A DNA stretch of 64,000 bases from Pyropia yezoensis (lineage: Eukaryota > Rhodophyta > Bangiophyceae > Bangiales > Bangiaceae). The DNA is taken from the NCBI GenBank assembly GCA_009829735.1, contig CM020618.1:34634894-34698893 (forward strand). The letters are read 5' to 3'. The notes under the pieces were generated by a model, which was not told the DNA's origin, searched no databases, and worked only from the letters and a program-made list of their open reading frames with translations. Positions 55,628 through 64,000 of this stretch are shown here, piece by piece. Made by a program: the position numbers and the translations under genes. How positions within the stretch are numbered: position 1 is the first letter of the stretch; each line of letters opens with the position of its first letter.

Positions 55628-56707
55628 TTAAACGAGATGGCGAGCACAGGTGGAACCCTCCCCCCGCTGCCCCCGTGCCACCCCCGCCGCCGCCGCCGTC
55701 TTGTACACAAAAAAGTCCGCCACGGTCGGGTCGGCGCCGTCCCCAAACCGCGCGTCGACCGAGTAGAGCCCCCCCGCGCCCTGCGCGAGGGTGGTCGGCG
55801 TCGACCACCGGGCGTCAGTAATCTCTTGCACAACCCGCCCCCCGCCGAGGATGGCGGGCACCCCAAACCGAACCACCGCAATCGTCCGCAGGCGGTTGCG
55901 GAGGACGTACAGCACCGCCGGGTCGGCGGCGTCGAAGAGGATGCCGTCTCCAAACGTCAATGGCCCCCCCTCAACGGGCACCAGCCGCGCCACCCCGTCG
56001 TCGGGGACCGCAAAGAGGAGGCCCGTGGCGGACTGGATGACAACCAGCGTCTGCGCGGCGCGGCTCCAGTCAATGCCATTGGCGTTGAAGCCCGGCACCT
56101 GCCGCCAATCCCCCGTCAGCGGCACCCGCCGCGCCGGCGGGAGCGCCCGCCCGGGGGCCGTGCACGCCGCCGCCGTGGGGACAAGGTAGATGGCCGCGTT
56201 GATCGAGTCGGTCACCGCCACCATCCCCGCCCGCCCCGGCACCACCACCGCGTCATTGATCAGCGGGGGCGCTCCGCCCGCCGCCCCGCCGCCCGCCCCC
56301 ACCGCGGCCAGCAGGTCGACGGTGACGAGCAGGGTGGCACCCCCGTCGGCCAGCGCCAGCACATTCGCCTGCGGCCCGCCGGCCACCCACAGCACCCCCG
56401 TGGTGGGGTCGTAGGCCATGCCCGCAATGGTCTGGGTGCGGTTGGGGGTGTTGAACACCTCCGCGCCCGTCCCCGACGCGGCGTTGAAGGTGTAGATGCG
56501 GCCGCTGCCGTCGATGGAGCCGACGGCAAAGTAGGGGGGGGCCATTGCCGCAATCCCTTCTGGCCGAAAGCCACGCGGGAGGGGGATGGCGCTGGGGGGG
56601 GGGGGCGCCGCACCGGCGGCCGCGGCCGCGGCGGCGGCGGCGGCGACGAGGCAGGCGGCCGCCGCCGCCAGCCCGGCGGCGGCGAGACGAGACCGGGGGG
56701 CTGCCAT
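55628..56707 (-). CDS. Secreted beta-propeller protein of SMP-30/gluconolactonase-like type, 359 aa
   Basis: Single exon from ATG 56707. Residues 1-32 are an Ala-rich signal peptide. The rest reads as repeated short blades: PEGIAAM, YFAVGSIDGSGRIYTFN, IAGMAYDPTTGVLWVAGG, VAVTDSINAAIYLV, NANGIDWSRAAQTLVVIQS and FGDGILFDAADPAVLYVLRN. The pattern of a small hydrophobic strand followed by D/N-G turns is characteristic of SMP-30-like and NHL-like propellers. Members hydrolyse lactones or act as scaffolds; metal ligands were not assigned, so the activity is open. The gene converges with 52529-54754. Confidence 0.7.
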   Translation of the reverse strand: MAAPRSRLAAAGLAAAAACLVAAAAAAAAAAGAAPPPPSAIPLPRGFRPEGIAAMAPPYFAVGSIDGSGRIYTFNAASGTGAEVFNTPNRTQTIAGMAYDPTTGVLWVAGGPQANVLALADGGATLLVTVDLLAAVGAGGGAAGGAPPLINDAVVVPGRAGMVAVTDSINAAIYLVPTAAACTAPGRALPPARRVPLTGDWRQVPGFNANGIDWSRAAQTLVVIQSATGLLFAVPDDGVARLVPVEGGPLTFGDGILFDAADPAVLYVLRNRLRTIAVVRFGVPAILGGGRVVQEITDARWSTPTTLAQGAGGLYSVDARFGDGADPTVADFFVYKTAAAAGVARGQRGEGSTCARHLV

Positions 56708-58000
56708 AATGTGGACGGGGGGATGATGACGGGGGGGGGGGGGGGGGAAGGCGCACGTGGGGAGGGGTGGTGCGTGAGTGGAGGGGAGGCGGTGGAAGCG
56801 GTGAGGGAGCTCGTGGAGTGAACTATGGAGGGAGGGGGTGGGAGGGGGGCGTTGGAAGGATAGCTGCGAGGTGCCGCGCGGGTATAGTACAGTACATAAT
56901 GCGCCAAGGGGGGGGTTGTGCGAGGTGGACCAGGGTGGCGATCGCTCGCCGCTGAGGCAGTGGCGCGACCGCCTCCGGAGAAGCTCCCCAGCCGAGAGCC
57001 CAGCCGCCGACTTGGCGATGGATTCATCGCCGCCACCCCGACATCGGCTCTATTTTAAGTAAATACGCCGCTGGCAACGCTCGATCGCAGGCTCCCCCCG
57101 CAAGCAGCGTCCGTCGTCGCAACCCTGCAGGCGTATGACGAGGACGGCCCCAATGTCTGTGCTTCTTTAGCATGACCCCCCCCCCCCTCGACCGACGTCC
57201 CTCGCACCCCTGGTTAAGGGAGGACATCTGGGTCGGACACGTGGAGGTAATTCACGTGCCACGTTCCCAGTTCGAACGGCCCTGCGAAAACTTATGATCT
57301 CTAACAGGCGCTTCCAGACCTCATCTCGGCAGTCCTGCTACGGCCAGGTCTACCCCTCCAGTCCCCGCATACACCCGCTCTCTTCGACAAACACCATCCC
57401 CGCCCTCGACAACAATCGTCCGCAAGCCTCGTCTTTGCTTTTTTTGATCTGTCAAGTGCTACAGCCGGGTGCAGTGGCCGCTGCTATGTCCATGGGCACT
57501 TTTGAGCCCGCCCCCCCGCCGAGGTGCGTGCACGTTTGTCAAAAAAGCTACTGAAAAGCAGACCCTCCTGATCTGCTTCCCTACGTCATCATGAAGAGAA
57601 GCTCACGGACAACAAGGGCATGTTCTTTCGTAGGTGCTTTTTCTCAACGACTTTTCTCGTGTGGCCATGTGTACCTTTTTTATCTTCTCATGCCATTATC
57701 TCTGGTCAGGTACACGTCCTCCCTCAGGATTGAGAAAGTTTTTATTGGTGCTGCTCCTGCCTATGTGTGTGTGTTATGCTTGTCGCCGTTCTTGTACCCC
57801 TCTGCAGGAACAAGGCGGTGGCAGCAGGCTGTGCGCGTAGGTGTCATCGGCGACCAGGACGCCGTGGACTTCCTCGCCTGCGTGCCAGTCCGCGGGTGCG
57901 TTTTTCGGGAGGAGCAGATACCAACGGCGTGACGCTTGGGACGTGCCTGGCGTGCTATCCGCTTGTATCTCCCTCTGGTAAAAGACGTCGGCAACAGTGT
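56708..58000. other. Intergenic, no supported gene
   Basis: A TATA-like stretch lies at about 56884-56900 (about 180 bases upstream of the propeller start, on its strand). A 113-codon frame at 57591-57932 is open, but has no recognisable feature. Confidence 0.35.
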
Positions 58001-60793
58001 TAATCTCTTCTGCACTCTACTGTTTCGACGGACCTACTTCCCAAACTGTGCCCTGGGTCGGCGGCGATCCCCTACCTTTGGGACTCCGACAAGGCAAGTG
58101 CTCAGCAAGGACTGACCCCATCAGAACGGGAAAGAGTTTGTACGGCATGCAAGTCCAAGGCGGAGAAGGCCAGTCGCGAGGCGCGGCGGCCTGCTCCTGA
58201 TGCCTCCCTGTCAACTATTGAGGGGAATTCCGAGCCCCCCCCCGCGCCGGCCCCCTCACAAGCATGCTGCTCCCTTGCGGGAGTATCTTTGACGCCAGCC
58301 CCCGTGTCATCGCTGGCGGTGTCGCCCGGGCCCACGACGGCCATCGCCCCAGAAAGCAGTACCATGGCCTTGTCAACTATTGGCGGGATTTCCGAGGCCC
58401 TCCCCGCGCAGTCCTCCTCTCAAGAAAGCGGCTCCCAAACGGGATTTTCCGCGGCGCGCGCCCAGGTGTCATCGCTGGTGGTGTCACCGGGGCCCGCGAT
58501 GGTCATTGCTCCTGAAAGCGGTACCGTGGTCGAGAAGGCCAGCAACCATGTTAAGCGGACGAAGCCTCAACAGATATCTGTATCATACAAGAACGGTAAG
58601 ACTAGGACGTAGGTTCGCGTTATGCAGGCGATCAAGCCTGAGGTTGGTCCGAGACAGCAGCGCCGGCGCGAGGCGGCGGCCGCAGCCCTCTTGTCAGCTC
58701 GCCTCGGCGTAACACCGGACGTAATTAAGGGGGATATGGCTGCTGTCTACCGGAGGACGCGGTCGGCCGGCGGCGCCGTGGCTCCAATTTTTTCGCTGTC
58801 CATACGGCAGCAGACGGAGTTGAAGGCCACCCGCCGCATTAGTGGAGTGACATGGAGCCACATTCGGTCTTTTATGGGAGGGTCGGCAAGCCCCCTCGCC
58901 AGCCGCGAGGCCCTGAGGCGTGACCGAGCTGAGGCAGCCCCCGAGAGAGGCGCCCTTGTGACAGCAGACAGCACGGGGGCTTACCTTGTGAGTCCGCGGG
59001 GTGCTGTGTAAGCCTTGCTGGCCAACCTCGTTTCACAGGAGATGTTCGACGAGTGCACCGTGCGAGACCCTCCCTGCTCCTGTAATTCCTCTGAGGACGA
59101 GCCCGTAGGCGCCGCCGACGGTGGCTCGGATGGCGAGGGCGACGACGGCGCAAGGGCCCCCACCACCATCGGCGGAATCGGCTTACCCCCTTCGGAGGAT
59201 GGCCCCTGCGACAGCCCTGCATGCGGCATGGCTGAAGCGGGCATGAGCCCTGCTGCCAATGCGTCCATCCTTTTGTGTTTCGGCATGGGCAAAGGAGGAC
59301 GTGAGAGCACAATCGAAGTTTGGCTTGGCATGGCCAATCAGCGGTCACCCGCTGGGACTTCCAGCTCCATTGTACTGGGTGTTTTCCCTTGTAAGACAGA
59401 CGATTGCTCTGCGCTCAAGGCGATGAGTGCTGTGTGGCTCGCAGACATTGAGGAGTTAAGCGGGAATGGCCTTCAAGTCCGAGGTGAGACGCGACCGGTG
59501 CAGCTCATCCTCACAGGCGTTTACTCGTGGCTGACATCCTCGTCAGGCCTTTCAAGTGCAAGCAGTCGGATGCCATGCCTCTGGTGCACGGCACTGGCCC
59601 AGGAGACTGCCAAGAACGGACGAATGCTCAAGCGGTCCGGTTGCATCCAACTTGGCAGCAAGTGTGCTGGGCGGCCTCGCACAACGGCCCACGCGACAAA
59701 GATGAGCCATCAGTACGTGGCAGGAGATAACGCGTCACTCACGCGGCCGTTGACCCCAGAAAAGCACTTCTCGATTGAGAAGCGTCCTATCATGGTCGTC
59801 GCCGCTCTGGAGACTGCCTCAATGCCCCTCCATCTCTGACTGGTAATTACAGCGTGGCTATTGGTGTTGGCGATTGAGGCCGTCATCTTTGCGCAAGGCG
59901 AGGCGGCTGGGGCAGGCTTTTGCCTCAAATTAGGAGATTTGCTCCGAACGTTTGCAAGCGTCACACCCGCGCAATACTTTGGAGGAGTGTTCGAGGGTAA
60001 GGGGTGCCATTGCATCAGTCGTCAACTGTCGCGCATGTGCGACCTGTTGGCTGGCCGCGCGCTGGCCGCTCTTGCGGATGCTTATCGCAGGGCGCGCACG
60101 CACTGGCGGCAGATTTTGCCCACCCTCAACCGGGCGGACTTTGTCTCAGACGATGACGTCAGCGCCTTCAAGGGGCACGCCGCAAACTTTGTTGACGGCT
60201 CGCTCGAGGAATATCCTTGGATGCGTGTCACGCCCAAGCTACATGCGTTGTGCTGCCACGCCCCGGCGTTTTTGTTACGTTTTCGCAGTCTGGAGCGGTT
60301 TGGGGAGCAGAGGCTGGAGGCCTTACACGGCCGCTTTAATCATGACGTGGCCCTCTCCCCTTCCACGACGTTCCTCGGTAGCTGTCGAGAGTCTGTGAAG
60401 CAGTCGGCCTTTGGAGGTGCTCGTACTGATGACGCTTTCAACCACGAGCGTCGTCAGAGGCCCGCTGCCGCTGGGGCCCGCTTGGCAAGTCGTGCCGACG
60501 ACCGGCGCACGGGGGCTAATAAGGACCGTGCCGGTTTGACCAATGAGTCCAGTGCCTGTTTTGCCAAGGCATCAACGGACATGTCCAAGTGGGCTGCCAA
60601 CCAGGCCGTTCAAGCGGCGACAAGACTTAGAGAGTACACTAAGCGGCTGGAGAGTGGGCCGAGCCAAGCACTGTCACCCATCGAGAGTATTGCACCCCGT
60701 GGAGGGGAGGATGACGGCTTGCTTCACGAATGTGATTCAGAGGTATTAATGGGGCTGCTCGGGTGGAGCTTAGAATCTGAGGAAGCATGGTGA
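58001..60793 (+). pseudogene. Decayed large DNA-transposon ORF (DDE/E-like)
   Basis: One frame runs from just after TAA 57998 to 60793, broken only by TAG 58610, TAA 59009 and TGA 59837. The N-terminal part has a C-x2-C pair (VCTACKSK) and a Ser/Pro-rich region with an internal duplication (about 58205-58530). The middle has a block (VWLGMANQRSP..., PCLWC) and the C-terminal part has TPKLHALCCHAP followed by GEQRLEALHGRFN. These look like uncharacterised transposase-like proteins of invertebrates and fungi that end in an E-Q-x2-E-x2-H motif. The TAA could instead lie in a 51-base intron (GTGAGT at 58988 to CACAG at 59038), which keeps the frame. The superfamily is uncertain. Confidence 0.5.
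58205..58530 (+). repeat. Imperfect tandem duplication of about 163 bp
   Basis: Two units (about 58205-58367 and 58368-58530) share CTGTCAACTATTG at their starts and GTGTCATCGCTGG in their second halves. They encode similar Ser/Pro/Ala-rich segments in the transposon-like ORF. Confidence 0.65.
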
Positions 60794-61578
60794 TTAAAGA
60801 ATGACTTCCTCACGCAGTCCTATGGCATGAAGGCAGCTGGGGCCGGGGGGACACGCGTGCTACACCGTTCAGGACCTCGCAGGAAATTTGGCTGGCGCCT
60901 GCCGCATCCACTGTATGACCAGTACCAATGCACGTGTTCCATCCGTGCCTATCCTTTCCGTGCATCTTCCCCTTGCCCGAGTGTGCCTTCCCCCCTCCCG
61001 CACCACCACCCAAAGCACGCCGCCACCACCAATCCAAAGCGCGTCGGTATGCGCGGCCAGTGTGATCACGCACCCCACAGTGTCAGCCGCCGAGTGCCAA
61101 TGGTTGCTTGGGTCGTGCCAGCGCAAGTCAAGCCCCGTGCGGGGATGGCCTTCCACCTTGGTAGGCGTGTTGCTCGCTGGAGAAGTGACAGCTCTTGGCC
61201 ACTGTCCCATCGAAAAGAGTCCGATTTCATTGAAGAATGACAAGCGGTCGCTGCCAGCAGCGCTGGTCTCCACCACACGATGGACACACACGCAATGCCA
61301 CGACTACGTTCCCCTTGAGAAATGAATAATGACCGTGCCAAGTATGAAGCAAGTCAAAGGTATGCCCAAATAGAGCGCCAGCCAATGAGAGGCCGAGAAT
61401 GGCAGAAGACCACAAAAGGGGGGTCTTAACTAGGGGTGCCCGCCCCCCCCGCACTCGACACTGGGGGTCTGTCGGCAACAGCCGCGGCAAAACAGAGACG
61501 GGGGCGCCCCGCCACCATCAGTAAAGTGCGCCACACCATTGAGGCCCCTACAGTGCGACCTCTCACTTGGCCGCCCCG
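60794..61578. other. Intergenic, no supported gene
   Basis: Both strands have open frames of 90-145 codons, but none has a recognisable motif. A C-rich tract lies at 61441-61450. Confidence 0.35.
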
Positions 61579-61607
61579 CAGTTGTGCCGATCGGCACAAC
61601 TGAGGGG
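61574..61607. repeat. Perfect 24-bp palindrome with C/G flanks
   Basis: Bases 61579-61602 are a perfect palindrome with no spacer (CAGTTGTGCCGA and its complement). Flanking CCCC and GGGG extend the stem with one mismatch. It could be a dimer-protein operator, a cruciform or a transposon end. Confidence 0.85.
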
Positions 61608-61819
61608 GTGGTACGTATCATGTGGCCCTCCATAGATGCGAGATTTCGACATATATTTGTCTCTCTTTGGAGGCGATATGGAAACTTGCCGTGTCATTTA
61701 TTCTGGCACTTGTTGTATTTGGCCATATTTTGTGGAAGACTACTGGTCGATGTCGCCGGCCGTCGCCGAACCAATACCCCCGACACGACACGCCACCGTC
61801 CACAAATCAACCGTCATCC

Positions 61820-62285
61820 AGCATAAGAACGCACCTCATCCCTCCTCGCGCCCCTGACGCTCTCCAACCTTCTTTGATTGACATAGCGGACGGCGCTCAA
61901 GAAGGTCCTTCCCCCTCAGCATTCCTGCTTGCTGCTCTTTTGACTGCTACCGCCCTACTCCCCCAGGTGTCGGCAGTACTGTCGCCTCGACCCGGGACGG
62001 CCGAGGTGGTCAACGCAGCGGCAGGCGCAGCCCTCGATGCCGTTCGCCAAGCCCTACAGGAGAGCCCCCCCCCCCGAGCTCTACCCGCAACCCCAGTCTC
62101 CTTGGCGTCTCCTGTTGCTGCTACAGGCGCCCCTCGCAGGGAGCGACCAGCAAGCGCTGCTCTCCACGGCGCTGGCCAAGCCGTACAAGACCCGCTCCCC
62201 CCGCCAGCTCTACCCGCACCCCCAGTTCCTGGGGCGCTGGGGCTGCTGCTCCAGGCGCCGCGCGCGGCGAGCAACCGAGGAAGGC
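61820..62285 (+). other. Ala/Pro-rich open frame with internal duplication
   Basis: A frame ending at 62293 encodes an Ala-Leu-Pro-rich stretch in which about 130 bases are imperfectly duplicated (from about 62020 and 62150; shared AGCTCTACCCGCA). It directly precedes the pogo-type remnant, but is in another frame. A link to it is unproven. Confidence 0.3.
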
Positions 62286-63165
62286 AAGCTTGACCATCCA
62301 GCAGAAGCAGCTGCTCATCACCCGAGTCGACGACAAGGTCCCTAGCGACGTGCGTTCCCTGAGGTAAGGCATCTCTCAGTGGACCATCCACAGCGTGCCC
62401 GCACAGCGGCGCGACGTGTGGGCCGCCGCTGCTGCAGGAGCCCTTTCGTTTGCTCGGTGCGTGCAGCCATGCCGCTTCCCACTAGTGAACTTCCTCCTTT
62501 TTGAATGGATCTTGCGCATTCGGACCATGGGGCGCAAGACGATGCCCCTCTCTCGGCTGGCTTTATCTATCAAAGCCCGCGAGCTTGCGCATCGCCATTA
62601 CCCTGGGCAGGACTTCTCGGAGTCGAACGGGTTTATCGACCGCTGGGCAAGACGACACGGTGTTCGAAGCATCGACCTCCACGGCGTCGGTGGCGGTGTT
62701 GATGTGGTGGAAGGGGAAGCAAGAATGGCTGAACTACGGGCAAGAATGGTTGGGCTTGACCCAGACTGCATCCTCAACATGGACGAGGCGGCGCTATTTT
62801 ACCAACTGGCGCCAACGCGCTCCTACGTTTTGGACTGTGATGCACGGGAGACGCGTGGTACTGCTATGCAGACGGCAAAAGCACACGTCACTCTGATCAT
62901 GTGCGTCAACGCAATGGGAACCTTCAAGTCTCTCTCCGTGGTTGGGAAGGCGGCCGAGCCGGTTGGCTTCCGTGGAGTGCAAGATCTTCCACTAAGGTAC
63001 TACAGCCAACAGAACGCGTGGATGGACTCCACCGTGCATGCCAATTGGCTGGCCGACCTGAGCACTAAATGGGCCACCTTTACGGCGCAGCGAGGCTGTT
63101 TGATCATGAACAATGCGTCTGGCCACGACTCGTCGACACTGTGTGGGTACACTATGCTTAAGTAG
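62286..63165 (+). pseudogene. Decayed pogo/Tigger-type (Tc1/mariner superfamily) transposase
   Basis: It begins with a CENP-B-type helix-turn-helix (LTIQQKQLL...), then a one-base frameshift near 62340 and a TAA at about 62364. The open 256-codon part (62395-63165) has a second CENP-B/Tc5-type DNA-binding domain (KARELAHRHY, FIDRWARRHG). A DDE_1 core follows with NMDEAALFY, VTLIMCVNAMGTFK, AWMDSTVHANWL and IMNNASGHD. The first catalytic Asp is present. The second position, normally Asp-Asn, reads Asn-Asn. The frame stops soon after, before the third acidic residue. Thus catalysis is lost in at least two ways. Confidence 0.75.
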
Positions 63166-64000
63166 CGACAGGGCTCATGACAAGGGTCCGACGTTGAGCT
63201 AATACCCGGCGCGGGTCCATGTTGAGATGTCGGCAGTGGAACTTACCTTTTCCCTGAGGCGCACAGGGACACACAGCTATAGTACGGGCCATGCCAGTGC
63301 ATGGTGGCTGTCCTTCTCCAGTCTGTGGGGCGGGGGGGGCAGAAATGGTTGTTTTCGGCATCAAGTTCGTGAAAAAGACCGCTCTCTTGGGCTGCACACC
63401 GCAGAATCTCATCGCGTTTTTTGCATCAGTAGATGCAGGGTGGTCTGTGGGAGGTACCTTGGGGCGTAGCTCCGTCCCTAGGTGCCTGGTGGTGGAGGGT
63501 TCATGGAGCAGGCGACGAGCAAGCAGGTACATTGGATGATGCACTCTTGAGACCACCACGTGGCCAGTTTTCAATGTTTTTCTTAGAAGCCAGACATGGA
63601 CGCAAAGCGCACACTCTGGTGAAGACGATGGTGTGTCGCCCGCCACGTGGGCGTGCACCGATCTGTTGGTAGTGGGGTGCCAAAGACTCGAAGGGAGGGG
63701 CCAGGGTGCAAAAACAGAATTTGTGACTTCGCGTGACAGGATGTGATTTCTTGGGAGTGCTGTGAATCCGTGCCTGACGGGGCTGATGTCACCATTGTCA
63801 TCCGATGCGGCGGCGCGGTTCCAGACGGTTCTGAATGTTGTGAATGTTCCTGACAGCAATGCCACGTGGGCTCCATACTGGCAATTTCGTGTAGGCGCTC
63901 CATCGTTGTGAAGTGATGAAACGTGACGGGCCAATCGCACGGCTCCATCACATTTCATCAGCCCCGCTGGCACACGCCGGCGCGCTGGTGAGTGACGCTG
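63166..64000. other. Terminal stretch without supported gene
   Basis: A 271-codon open frame on the - strand (63158-63973) has no motif and a Cys/His-rich but irregular composition. The rest of the pogo-type transposase is not found here. No inverted repeat matching 62200-62290 was seen. Confidence 0.35.

Noticed and set aside
58564-58612. 32-base intron (GTAAGA at about 58592 to GCAG at about 58625) to bypass the TAG at 58610
   Set aside because: Removing it would shift the frame and hit a new stop at once, so a plain nonsense codon is the simpler reading.
63158-63973. 271-codon - strand frame at the window end
   Set aside because: No domain, signal or repeat was seen, no neighbour suggests it, and similar-size frames occur by chance at this base composition.

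Overview
The window looks like nuclear DNA of a GC-rich, intron-poor eukaryotic alga. A bangiophyte red alga (Porphyra/Pyropia type) fits best: long single-exon ORFs, many poly-G/poly-C runs, an apple/PAN-domain secreted protein and a Pro/Ser/Thr-plus-Gly-rich wall-like protein. This assignment is inference, since no rRNA or organelle marker is present.

Bases 1 to about 49,615 are mostly a nest of LTR retrotransposons of the Ty3/gypsy chromovirus type (gag with a CCHC knuckle, then protease, reverse transcriptase, RNase H, integrase and chromodomain). Four families can be separated. Family A/B: element A (1-7984, + strand, 5' end off-window) and element B (24050-34799, - strand, complete, 363-bp LTRs, 5-bp target duplication GCCTC). 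Family D: D1 (7985-11118, - strand, cut by A) and D2 (38602-48285, - strand, complete, about 580-bp LTRs, target duplication CACGA). Family F: F1 (gag-pol 11119-16763 and a 3' part at about 23115-36299, + strand) and F2 (36300-49082, + strand, fragment). Family H: only an LTR and primer-binding site (49101-49615). The nesting order read from the junctions is A in D1, D1 in F1 gag, B in the F1 antisense ORF, F1 in F2 integrase, D2 in the F2 LTR, and F2 just inside the H LTR.

The most notable feature is shared by families A/B, D and F. A long ORF lies between pol and the 3' LTR on the strand opposite to gag-pol (789 codons in B, about 706 in D2, split in F1), so it converges on pol. By eye, the three antisense proteins share a core. 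All families whose primer-binding site is visible use the same 17-nt site.

Bases 16763-23115 are an island of non-retroelement DNA. It holds a polytopic membrane protein gene (frame broken at a G19 run) and a PAN/apple-domain gene with an in-frame TGA where Trp is expected. Bases 49,616-64,000 are mainly host-type DNA: a secreted Cys/Asp/Pro-Thr/Gly/Ala-rich protein (52529-54754), a convergent secreted beta-propeller protein (55628-56707), a decayed large DNA-transposon ORF (58001-60793) and a decayed pogo/Tigger-type transposase (62286-63165). No tRNA, rRNA or CRISPR array was seen.
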